A stretch of 5,990 bases of DNA from Planctomycetales bacterium (GTDB taxonomy: Bacteria; Planctomycetota; Planctomycetia; Planctomycetales; Planctomycetaceae), in assembly GCA_020050375.1 (NCBI GenBank), contig JAGVKR010000067.1, positions 1 to 5,990 on the forward strand, given 5' to 3'. Position 1 is the stretch's first letter; every line of letters begins with the position of its first letter. This document shows positions 1 to 5,990 of the stretch, piece after piece. The position numbers and the translations under genes are program-made. The notes under the pieces were generated by a model that worked only from the letters and a program-made list of their open reading frames with translations, was not told where the DNA came from and ran no database searches.

Positions 1-2050
1 GATCGCCGGCCAACGTCGCCATCAGAAGCGTCGCCATCAGCAGCCCGAACCGTACGGTCGGAGCGAAACTGCTGAGAGTCAGCGCCAACATCCCGATGCT
101 CGACACCACGATCGATTCGAAGATTGGCCCGCCCGTGGTGAGGAGCGCGACGCGGACGGCGTGCGCGTTGGGTTTGCCCGCCTCGCATTGTTCCAGGTAT
201 CGAACCAGGAAATGGAAAGTGCCGTCGATCGAGATCCCCAGAGCGATGCTCCCGGTCATCATCATTCCGATATCCACCGGGATTCCGAGCCAGCCGAGGG
301 TCCCAAACACGATTCCCAGCGGCACAAGATTGGGAATCATTGCCAGAATCATGATTCGGAACGATCGCAGAGCGATCCCCATCACGATCCCGATGACCAC
401 GAGCGCCGAAGTAAAGCTCTTCCAGAAACCGTTGAATATTTCATGTTGTGCCTGAACGAGCAGGGGGGCGATTCCCGTGAATTGGATCGGTTCACCGGCC
501 GTCATCTGCTCCAGCTCGCCGTGGATATCGTTAAGCGTCTTCCCCGGCACCTGGCTGACGCGGGCCGAGATGCGCCAGAGCTGTTCGTCCCCCACCAGAA
601 ATTCGTTGTTCCCTTTTCGCGACTCGGCGCGCTGCAACAATTGGGCGAGGGCCAGGGGGTTCTCAGGCAGCTCATCCGGGAAGAAGGACGCTGCCGAAAT
701 CGTGTGCCGCACGGCCGGGTTCCGGCGAATCGTTCGTTCGAGCTCGCGGACTTTGCGCATCCGTGCCACGAATGGAAGGTCGCTGTCGCCGAAGTCGACC
801 ACGGCCTCGATTGAATCGAGATCGGTGAGGTCGGCCTGAATGCGGCGGACGTCCGCCAGAACTTTGCCTTCTTTCGGGAGAAAATCGAGGGGATCGATCT
901 TTGTCCCGATCTGCGTCAGGCCGGCGAAGCCAACCGCCCCGATGGCCAGGGTCGTGAGCGTGACTCCGCGGCTGTGGGACAGGAGCCAGTTCGCCAGCCG
1001 CACCAGTCCAATGCCGTTGTGCGAGACTGTCTTGAGCTCACCGTCGGGTAGCACCGTCAGGATCGCCGGCGTAATGGCAATGCCGGCGACGATCGCCACC
1101 ACGGCGCCCAGCGTCGAGGCATAGCCGAATTGCGTGACGGGCAGGATGTCGGTCACGCTGACCGAGAAGAGGCCGATCGTGGTTGTCAGCATCGAGACCA
1201 GGCACGGCTTCCAGCACAGACGGAGTGCTTCGCCGAGAGGGTCGGTCGCTCCGAGCGAAGCTTTGTAATAATGAATGACATGGATCGAGGCTTCGAGGGT
1301 GAAGACCATCACCATCACCGAGAGCGCACCGAGAATGAAGTTCATCTCGCCGCCGGCCAGCTTGAAGATCGTGAGCGTCAGATTGATCGCCCAGATCGTC
1401 AGCCCGAGCACCGACAGAGCCAGCTTCCAGTCGTTGACCCAGTAGTAAAGCAGCCCCAGGCAGATCAGCAGTGTGACGATGAAGAACTTTTCGTTCTCTT
1501 TCTGCCCACCGAGCCGGTCGAGCTCGGTGATGAGCACGGGCCCGCCCGAGAAGCACAGTTGATCTCCCTGCACGCGGCAGTAGTCGAGCTCGCGGTGAAT
1601 GTCGGCGACGGTGCCGGCGCGATCGCGGATGCCGGCCGCCGAAAGCTGCACGAGCAGGCCAATCAGCGTTCCCTCTTTCGAGACGGTCAGCCCCTCCAGC
1701 CGTGCCCGGGCTTGAGCCTCGGTGACCCCCATTTCGGCCATCACGACCTGCATCCGTTCCGGAGACCAGCAACGCCGAACGCCGGGCAGTCGATCGAGGC
1801 GGCCGCAGATCGAGTCGATCAGCGGATCGTCGGCCGCGGCGCGTTCAATGCCGATCAGAATCACTTCTTCCACGCCGAAATCGCGCTTGAATTGCTCGTA
1901 TCTGGCGCGGACGGGAGAGTCCTGGGGCAGCCAGGTTTCGACGTCGTTGTTGCAGGGGACTGACTCCGCCTGCATCAACAGATACGGAAAACTGAGAGCC
2001 ACGAGCCATAGAATGGCGGTGCTGTATCGCTTGTAGAATCTTGAGAGCAT
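1..2050 (-). CDS. RND superfamily transporter, MMPL/HAE3-like (3' end cut by window edge)
   Basis: Inner-membrane exporter of the RND superfamily; relatives are proton-driven and move lipids, hopanoids or other hydrophobic compounds, but the substrate here is unknown. One uninterrupted frame gives 683 residues with the RND layout: TM1 at about 11-27, a large extracytoplasmic loop (28-188), TM2-TM6 between 189 and 334, TM7 at about 362-382, a second loop (383-542), then TM8-TM11 and the start of TM12 at 665-683. The second repeat carries GISIDGTFHFLVRY (605-618), close to the Asp-containing TM10 motif of HAE3 proteins. At the matching place in TM4 (FTLEASIHVIHYY, 250-262) a Glu stands where Asp is usual. 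DFLPK (389-393) begins the second loop, as is typical. An in-frame TAA lies at 2054-2056, so ATG at 2050 is the first possible start; no good Shine-Dalgarno precedes it. Only the last helix and tail are missing. The family call is firm, the substrate is not. Confidence 0.9.
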   Translation of the reverse strand, partial: MLSRFYKRYSTAILWLVALSFPYLLMQAESVPCNNDVETWLPQDSPVRARYEQFKRDFGVEEVILIGIERAAADDPLIDSICGRLDRLPGVRRCWSPERMQVVMAEMGVTEAQARARLEGLTVSKEGTLIGLLVQLSAAGIRDRAGTVADIHRELDYCRVQGDQLCFSGGPVLITELDRLGGQKENEKFFIVTLLICLGLLYYWVNDWKLALSVLGLTIWAINLTLTIFKLAGGEMNFILGALSVMVMVFTLEASIHVIHYYKASLGATDPLGEALRLCWKPCLVSMLTTTIGLFSVSVTDILPVTQFGYASTLGAVVAIVAGIAITPAILTVLPDGELKTVSHNGIGLVRLANWLLSHSRGVTLTTLAIGAVGFAGLTQIGTKIDPLDFLPKEGKVLADVRRIQADLTDLDSIEAVVDFGDSDLPFVARMRKVRELERTIRRNPAVRHTISAASFFPDELPENPLALAQLLQRAESRKGNNEFLVGDEQLWRISARVSQVPGKTLNDIHGELEQMTAGEPIQFTGIAPLLVQAQHEIFNGFWKSFTSALVVIGIVMGIALRSFRIMILAMIPNLVPLGIVFGTLGWLGIPVDIGMMMTGSIALGISIDGTFHFLVRYLEQCEAGKPNAHAVRVALLTTGGPIFESIVVSSIGMLALTLSSFAPTVRFGLLMATLLMATLAGD

Positions 2051-2849
2051 GTCTTATGCAGTCGGGGATCGATCGGACGGGCGGAAGGCCGAACTCCTTC
2101 CGCTGACGCGCCATCGATCGTGCAGAGGCGTCATCCGTGATGTCTGCCGAGGAAGCTAACTGGCCGTCCGGCGAATTTCACTTGTCGGATCAGCCGGAAT
2201 CTCTGACTCAAACTGCCTGATTCACCTGAACCGCAGCGCTCTGCAAGGGGACCGATGCCGCTTACAGGCTGCTGACAACCACTCTAAAGGTATCGTGCGA
2301 CGATGGAAGGCTGCGTAAATGCAAATGCCGCCTCATCCACTCTGCGGCAGCGGGACCGATTGCCAGAATGCACGATCCGAATCCCTTGTTCCCTCCGACG
2401 TTGCGACGCATCTTTCCCAGTTTGCCGACTTGGAACAGTTGAGCAACGTCAACCGGCATTTTCCCGTTCCTTGGCATGCCGGCGATCGGGAAAAACCTCA
2501 GGAAGCCGCAACACTCAAGGAATTCCCGTCCGCGTCCCGGTGAAATTCGCAGATTCACCTTAAATTCGCAAGGGGCGTTGCCGTCCGACGGTTAGAACAC
2601 GGTATTGTATCGAGTGAGCAGTTCCGACGGTCGACGGTTGACCGGCATCAACCCTCACTCATTCATTCAGCAATTCGACGTCCATCAACCCGCCTATAAG
2701 GAAGCCGACGGATGATCTCATGCCGTGGTTCAGGCAATTTGTGACGGGTGTTTCTGGAATAGCGGCATGCTGGCTGTGGGGGCGCCACACCCAGAGCCCC
2801 ATCTGACGCACGATCACGGGACTGTAAGAGCGACCACCTCTGCCAACTA
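2051..2849. other. Long gap between divergent genes, no supported gene
   Basis: About 800 bases between the transporter start and the citrate synthase promoter. Open frames exist on both strands, but none resembles a protein family I know and they overlap one another. The best is a 74-codon plus-strand frame at 2319-2543, with GGAAGG at 2305-2310 eight bases before its ATG; its third-position GC is visibly lower than in gltA, so I do not call it. Small-scale structure: a 13-nt palindrome ATCGT-gcg-ACGAT (2292-2304), a direct repeat AAATTCGCA (2543-2551 and 2562-2570), GATTCACCT twice (2219-2227 and 2552-2560), three copies of CGACGGT (2586-2592, 2625-2631, 2632-2638) and a six-pair hairpin GGTTGA/TCAACC (2636-2653). 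No convincing promoter was found for the leftward transporter gene. Confidence 0.55.
2581..2653. repeat. CGACGGT triplet with palindrome and hairpin
   Basis: CGACGGT occurs at 2586-2592, 2625-2631 and 2632-2638; the last two are head to tail and the first two share the longer form TCCGACGGT. The first copy sits in an 11-nt palindrome CCGTC-c-GACGG (2581-2591). The third runs into an inverted repeat GGTTGA/TCAACC (2636-2641 and 2648-2653, six-base loop). Such a cluster in a divergent intergenic region could bind a regulator, but that is inference, and short GC-rich words recur by chance in DNA of this composition. Confidence 0.35.
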
Positions 2850-2877
2850 TTGTTTCTTTGACACGGCGTGTGATAAT
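2850..2877 (+). promoter_or_regulatory. Candidate extended -10 promoter for gltA
   Basis: TTGTTT (2850-2855) is followed after 16 bases by GATAAT (2872-2877), with TG one base upstream of the hexamer (TGTGATAAT, 2869-2877), an extended -10 form. The predicted start of transcription is near 2884, giving a leader of roughly 90 bases before the citrate synthase ATG. TTGACA at 2859-2864 is a perfect -35 hexamer but lies far too close to this -10 to pair with it. An 11-nt palindrome ACACG-g-CGTGT (2861-2871) fills part of the spacer and could be an operator. This is a consensus match only, and sigma-70 consensus rules may not fully apply in this lineage. Confidence 0.4.
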
Positions 2878-2965
2878 CTCGCCCGAAGGATTGGGATTTG
2901 CGGGAATCTGTTTCGAGACTGCATGAACGACCTGTTCGGCGGCTTTCCATTGCCAACGTGATTCC

Positions 2966-2969
2966 GGAG
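2966..2969 (+). promoter_or_regulatory. Ribosome binding site of gltA
   Basis: GGAG lies six bases before ATG 2976 and supports that start over upstream in-frame choices: ATG 2898 and GTG 2958 would add 26 or 6 residues that do not match the citrate synthase N-terminus. Confidence 0.6.
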
Positions 2970-2975
2970 CGACGC

Positions 2976-4250
2976 ATGGGTTCGGCCAAACTGAGCATCG
3001 ATGGCAAAGACTTCGAATTCCCGACTCTTGTCGGCAGTGAGGGCGAGGTCGGGATCGACATCTCGTCATTGCGCAGCCAGTCGAACGCCATCACCTTCGA
3101 TCCCGGGCTGGGAAACACGGGCCTCTGCAAAAGTGCGATCACGTTCATCGACGGAGAGAAGGGAATCCTGCGGTACCGCGGTTACCCGATCGAGCAACTC
3201 GCCGAGACGGCGGCCTTTTCGGAAGTCGCGTACCTCCTGATCTTTGGCGAGCTCCCCGATCGCACGCAGCTTGCCGAGTGGCGCCGCAAGCTGACGTATC
3301 ACAGCATGATCCACGAAGACATGAAGAAGTTCTTCGAGGGGTTCCCGCCGACCGGCCATCCGATGGCGATGCTCTCGGCGATGGTTTCGTGCATGTCGAC
3401 GTATTATCCCGACGCCCCGAAAGACGACCCCGACCACAACATGGTGCGGCTGCTGTCGAAGCTCAAGACGATCGCCGCGTACGCCTACAAGAAGTCGGTC
3501 GGCCAGCCGATGATCTACCCGCGCAACGGATTGTCGTATGCCGCGAACTTCCTGACGATGATGTTCGCCGTGCCGGCAGAGCCGTATGACGTCCCCAAGG
3601 TCTGGGAGGAGGCGCTCAACACCCTGCTGATTCTCCACGCCGACCATGAGCAAAATTGCAGCACGTCGACCGTGCGGGTCGTGGGGAGCAGCCAGGCGAA
3701 CCTGTTCGCCTCGATCTCAGCCGGAATTTCGGCGCTGTGGGGACCGCTGCACGGCGGGGCCAACCAGGAAGTGATCGAGATGCTCGAAAAGATCCGCGAC
3801 GACGGCGGAGACTACAAGAAGTTCGTGGCGATGGCCAAAGACAAAAAATCGGGATTCCGGCTGATGGGCTTCGGGCATCGCGTCTACAAAAACTTCGATC
3901 CCCGCGCCAAAATTCTGCGGAAGAAAGCCGGCGAAGTGCTCGCTCAACTCGGGATCAACGACCCGCTGCTCGACATCGCCCGACGGCTCGAAGAGGTGGC
4001 CCTTCAGGACGAGTACTTCATCGAACGCAAGCTCTATCCCAACGTCGATTTCTATTCGGGGCTCATCTACCGCGCCATGGGGATCCCCACGAACATGTTC
4101 ACCGTCCTGTTCGCTCTCGGCCGACTTCCGGGCTGGATCGCCCACTGGCGCGAGCAACGCGAAGAGCAGGGGAACCGCATCAACCGCCCGCGGCAGATTT
4201 ACACCGGGCCGACCGAGCGGCAATTCGTGCCGCTCGATAACCGCGGCTGA
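2976..4250 (+). CDS. gltA: Citrate synthase, type II (hexameric class)
   Basis: Condenses acetyl-CoA and oxaloacetate to citrate in the cytoplasm, the entry step of the TCA cycle. The 424 residues align along their whole length with E. coli GltA (427 residues), including the small N-terminal beta domain (KLSIDGKDFEFP, 5-16) that marks type II enzymes. Catalytic residues are present: His259 in WGPLHGGAN, His301 in the signature GFGHRVYKNFDPR (298-310), and Asp358 in NVDFYSG. Of the residues that form the allosteric NADH site in E. coli, Tyr145, Arg163, Lys167, His110 and Asn189 have counterparts, while Arg109, Thr111, Thr204 and Cys206 are replaced by Tyr108, Ser110, Val199 and Ala201. NADH inhibition may therefore be altered; that is inference. 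Start chosen at ATG 2976 by its RBS and by homology. A 2-methylcitrate synthase is less likely given the length and the N-terminal domain. It is a single-gene unit, divergent from the transporter and convergent with the next gene. Confidence 0.97.
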   Translation: MGSAKLSIDGKDFEFPTLVGSEGEVGIDISSLRSQSNAITFDPGLGNTGLCKSAITFIDGEKGILRYRGYPIEQLAETAAFSEVAYLLIFGELPDRTQLAEWRRKLTYHSMIHEDMKKFFEGFPPTGHPMAMLSAMVSCMSTYYPDAPKDDPDHNMVRLLSKLKTIAAYAYKKSVGQPMIYPRNGLSYAANFLTMMFAVPAEPYDVPKVWEEALNTLLILHADHEQNCSTSTVRVVGSSQANLFASISAGISALWGPLHGGANQEVIEMLEKIRDDGGDYKKFVAMAKDKKSGFRLMGFGHRVYKNFDPRAKILRKKAGEVLAQLGINDPLLDIARRLEEVALQDEYFIERKLYPNVDFYSGLIYRAMGIPTNMFTVLFALGRLPGWIAHWREQREEQGNRINRPRQIYTGPTERQFVPLDNRG

Positions 4251-4267
4251 CCCCAACCGGCGAGCGA

Positions 4268-4281
4268 GGGGCGTCAGCCCC
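4268..4281. repeat. GC hairpin in convergent spacer, possible weak terminator
   Basis: GGGGC (4268-4272), loop GTCA, GCCCC (4277-4281) forms a perfect five-pair stem 18 bases past the gltA stop codon. No T-tract follows on either strand, so it is not a canonical intrinsic terminator. It could help end transcription of both convergent genes, or be a copy of a dispersed intergenic hairpin. One copy cannot decide. Confidence 0.4.
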
Positions 4282-4285
4282 CTGA

Positions 4286-4311
4286 AGCTCTCGACAGCAG
4301 CTCTCGACAGT
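4286..4311. repeat. Two-copy direct repeat, 13-nt period
   Basis: AGCTCTCGACAG occurs at 4286-4297 and again at 4299-4310, each followed by one variable base. It lies right after the GC hairpin between the two convergent genes. Probably a small local duplication; no function is evident. Confidence 0.6.
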
Positions 4312-4364
4312 CCTAAAGGCGATCAAATGACTGCGAGACGTTTCCGTCACCGCGCATCCTCGCA

Positions 4365-5501
4365 CTATCTCGCGTCCGTATCGGCCAGCAACTCCTTCAA
4401 GACCGGCTGCTGCATGCGTTTGTTGTCGCTCCACGATTTGAACGACGTGCGGCAGGTGACGACCGGCTTGACCCAGGTCGCCGCGACCGGGCATTTCAGA
4501 AACGGTTCCTCCTGTGCGAGAGCGGGCAGCTTATCCCGCAACTGCTTTTGAAGCTCAGGCGGAATCCCGCCGGTGACCATTCCCGCGTATTGCAGTCTTT
4601 CGTCGATGACCGAGGCGAGCACCAGGTCCCGAATTTCTCCGGTGTTCTTGTCGATATTGAAGCCGACGACCACGCAGTCGGCCGAGAGCATCTCGAGCTC
4701 GTGCTTCCCCTTATTCTTCGCCTCGTCGTCGCCGGCAAAGTCGTTGATGGCGTCTTCAAGGTTGTCGGCTCCCTCTTCGGCGTCCTTGGCGTTGGCAAGC
4801 AACTGGTCCTTGATTTTCTTCATCAGGTTCTGCTTGGGCCGTTCCTTGAAGCCCCAATCGTCGGTGAGCGCCGAGTAGCGAATGCCGCCGATGATCAGGA
4901 TCGCGCAGGCGGACGCCATGAAACCCCAGGCGCCGGCCCAGATGCGGCGGGACGTCGCGGGCAGTTCCTGAAATGACGGACGCCAGACCTCGATCGGGTG
5001 CACGATCATGTCGAAGAAATTCAGCCGGTCGGTTTTCATCCCGGCGCGAAGGAACGCGTACACATGCATGGCGATGAACGTTCCGCCCCCCACGACCAGT
5101 TGGGTGATCGACCACAACGATCGCACGAGACTGTCGTCGGGGATCACGACGCGAACCGCGACGCTGATGACGAAGATCGCGACGATTCCCCCCGCCAGGA
5201 CGTACGCCCATTTGGGCAGCCGGGCGAGCGCTTCAAGATGCGACGATGGAGCGGGCAGCCCATCCTGTGTTGCGGCCGCGGCCCCCTCGAGCGCGACGGT
5301 CGTCCCGAAACGCGGATAATATCCGCACTTCGGACACCACGACGCGGTCCCCCACGAATCGAGATTGCCGCACTTCGGGCAACCGGCCGCGGCTTCGGTG
5401 GAGTTCGCGGCGGTTGGAGACGTGGCGGCGGTCGCATTTGCCGCTGTTGTGCCTTTCGGACGCGGTGCGTCCGGACGCTCGAGTGTGGCGGTGGAGGACA
5501 T
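4365..5501 (-). CDS. Zinc-ribbon membrane protein with DNA-ligase-OB-like C-terminal domain, function unknown
   Basis: A 378-residue protein I cannot name. After a low-complexity Ala/Thr/Pro linker (10-39) come two CPKCG knuckles (Cys41, Cys44, Cys56, Cys59), a four-Cys zinc ribbon. Three hydrophobic segments follow (about 98-120, 129-151, 187-209), then a charged, probably helical stretch (217-268). The last 105 residues resemble the OB-fold C-terminal domain of ATP-dependent DNA ligases (Pfam DNA_ligase_A_C): DCVVVGF (275-281), LVLASV (293-298), LQYAGMVTGG (303-312), PELQKQLRDKL (315-325), then ATWVKPVV (340-347) and a W-containing stretch (353-359). No nucleotidyltransferase domain exists, and the preceding segment (HELEML, 267-272) lacks the lysines of ligase motif V, so this is not a ligase. 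Positive-inside reasoning puts the zinc ribbon in the cytoplasm and the C-terminus outside. ATG 5501 is the only conventional start after the in-frame stop at 5547-5549; its Shine-Dalgarno is poor. The gene is certain, the OB similarity is by eye. Confidence 0.88.
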   Translation of the reverse strand: MSSTATLERPDAPRPKGTTAANATAATSPTAANSTEAAAGCPKCGNLDSWGTASWCPKCGYYPRFGTTVALEGAAAATQDGLPAPSSHLEALARLPKWAYVLAGGIVAIFVISVAVRVVIPDDSLVRSLWSITQLVVGGGTFIAMHVYAFLRAGMKTDRLNFFDMIVHPIEVWRPSFQELPATSRRIWAGAWGFMASACAILIIGGIRYSALTDDWGFKERPKQNLMKKIKDQLLANAKDAEEGADNLEDAINDFAGDDEAKNKGKHELEMLSADCVVVGFNIDKNTGEIRDLVLASVIDERLQYAGMVTGGIPPELQKQLRDKLPALAQEEPFLKCPVAATWVKPVVTCRTSFKSWSDNKRMQQPVLKELLADTDAR

Positions 5502-5916
5502 GCGATGGAAGCTCGGCGTAAAGGAGAATTGAATGCGGTGGCGGGATCAATCGACGAGCGTCCTCGTTCCGGCGGCGATCGCGCAGCAGAGGGCCCGTTT
5601 GTCAGTGACAAGTATAGGTCAGAAAGCAGGAGGACGCGGGGGCCCTCCGGGGGCGTGGCGATACCGCAAGCCGACGGCGACGGTGTTCGGGGTCGCGGGG
5701 CGCAAACTCCGCTTAGATCGGAAGTTGCCGCGGCAATTTGGGACTCATTTCCCCCGGTCGTCGAGCAGCCGACCGTAGGTTTCGTAACGACTTTTCCGCA
5801 TCGCCACCCGCTGCCCATGGCGCAATCGCGCCGGCCCCGCATCGTTACGCGGATCAGCGTCACACTCACGACTCGGCAGCGCCTCGCGGCTAAATAATAC
5901 GCTGCTGAGCGACGCC
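5502..5916. other. Intergenic region upstream of the zinc-ribbon gene
   Basis: About 415 bases with no protein I can support; the open frames on both strands are Arg/Pro/Ser-rich translations typical of GC-rich non-coding DNA. Contents: the palindrome and -10-like element described separately, a GC stem GCCC-tccgg-GGGC (5642-5654), a 9-nt palindrome TCGT-a-ACGA, and at its right end a weak CGCT/AGCG stem followed on the minus strand by TATTATTT, which could help end transcription of the gene entering from the right edge. Confidence 0.5.
5599..5616 (-). promoter_or_regulatory. Palindrome overlapping a -10-like box upstream of the zinc-ribbon gene
   Basis: On the minus strand TATACT (5616-5611) matches a -10 hexamer and shares one base with a perfect 13-nt palindrome TTGTCA-g-TGACAA (5599-5611) placed just downstream. 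If this is the promoter, transcription would start near 5604, inside the palindrome, leaving a leader of roughly 100 bases before ATG 5501. A repressor bound there would block initiation. No recognisable -35 lies at the expected distance, so the call is tentative. Confidence 0.3.
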
Positions 5917-5990
5917 TTACTCGAACTCCATTGTTCCGCGCGTCAGACCGATCTGGTTCAGCACCTTTAGCTCGCGCCAAATGCGCGGCC
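5917..5990 (-). CDS. C-terminal fragment of a gene entering from the right edge (hypothetical)
   Basis: Reading leftward from the window edge, one frame stays open for 23 codons and ends in TAA at 5917-5919. The peptide ends in KVLNQIGLTRGTMEFE and has a natural composition, unlike the Arg/Pro-rich frames beside it. The fragment is too short to name a family. The gene would point the same way as the zinc-ribbon gene but lies more than 400 bases upstream, so co-transcription is unlikely. Confidence 0.4.
   Translation of the reverse strand, partial: PRIWRELKVLNQIGLTRGTMEFE

Noticed and set aside
161..1963. Long plus-strand frames (161-814, 1130-1963) and a minus frame (1038-1772)
   Set aside because: They are shadows of the transporter, whose uninterrupted 683-codon frame carries clear membrane segments and family motifs.
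2171..2550. 11-nt inverted repeat pair (GCGAATTTCAC at 2171-2181 and its complement at 2540-2550) as ends of a small mobile element
   Set aside because: An 11-nt pair is expected by chance in 6 kb; the match does not extend, and there is no target duplication or transposase.
2262..2558. 98-codon minus-strand frame in the gap
   Set aside because: It shows no recognisable motif and overlaps competing frames on the other strand; no Shine-Dalgarno or conservation argument favours it.
2859..2877. TTGACA (2859-2864) paired with GATAAT (2872-2877)
   Set aside because: The spacing is only seven bases, far from the 16-18 needed; TTGTTT at 2850 has the right spacing.
2725..2961. 78-codon plus-strand Cys-rich frame just before gltA
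   Set aside because: It covers the candidate gltA promoter and RBS, and its composition is not convincing.
2898..2975. Upstream ATG extending citrate synthase by 26 residues
   Set aside because: The added stretch is Arg-rich and unlike the N-terminus of type II citrate synthases; GGAG before ATG 2976 explains the start.
5144..5980. 278-codon minus-strand frame overlapping the zinc-ribbon gene start
   Set aside because: Arg/Pro/Ser-rich shadow frame in GC-rich DNA; it conflicts with the well-supported 378-residue protein and spans the whole intergenic region.

Overview
The window looks like a chromosomal piece of a GC-rich bacterium, most likely a planctomycete. That assignment is inference: it rests on protein style (an HAE3/MMPL-type exporter with long extracytoplasmic loops, a type II citrate synthase, a zinc-ribbon membrane protein with an Ala/Thr-rich linker), on the wide gaps between genes, and on single-gene units. 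No marker gene proves it. I see no rRNA, tRNA, insertion sequence, integrase, CRISPR array or phage gene.

Layout from left to right. Positions 1-2050 (minus strand) hold nearly all of an RND-superfamily MMPL/HAE3-type transporter, cut by the left edge inside its last membrane segment. Positions 2051-2975 are a long gap between divergent genes with no gene I can support; it holds small repeats and, near its right end, a plausible extended -10 promoter for the next gene. Positions 2976-4250 (plus strand) are a complete type II citrate synthase, gltA. Positions 4251-4364 are a short convergent spacer with a GC hairpin and a 13-nt-period direct repeat. Positions 4365-5501 (minus strand) are a complete membrane protein of unknown role with three parts: an N-terminal four-cysteine zinc ribbon, three membrane helices, and a C-terminal domain that by eye resembles the OB-fold C-terminal domain of ATP-dependent DNA ligases but has no ligase catalytic domain. 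Positions 5502-5916 are non-coding as far as I can see. Positions 5917-5990 (minus strand) are probably the last 23 codons of another gene.

The genes do not form an operon. The exporter and citrate synthase diverge, citrate synthase and the zinc-ribbon protein converge, and nothing in the sequence ties their functions together. Citrate synthase is ordinary TCA-cycle metabolism. The most unusual item is the zinc-ribbon/membrane/OB-like protein. Second is a citrate synthase whose residues at the NADH-regulatory site known from E. coli are partly replaced.
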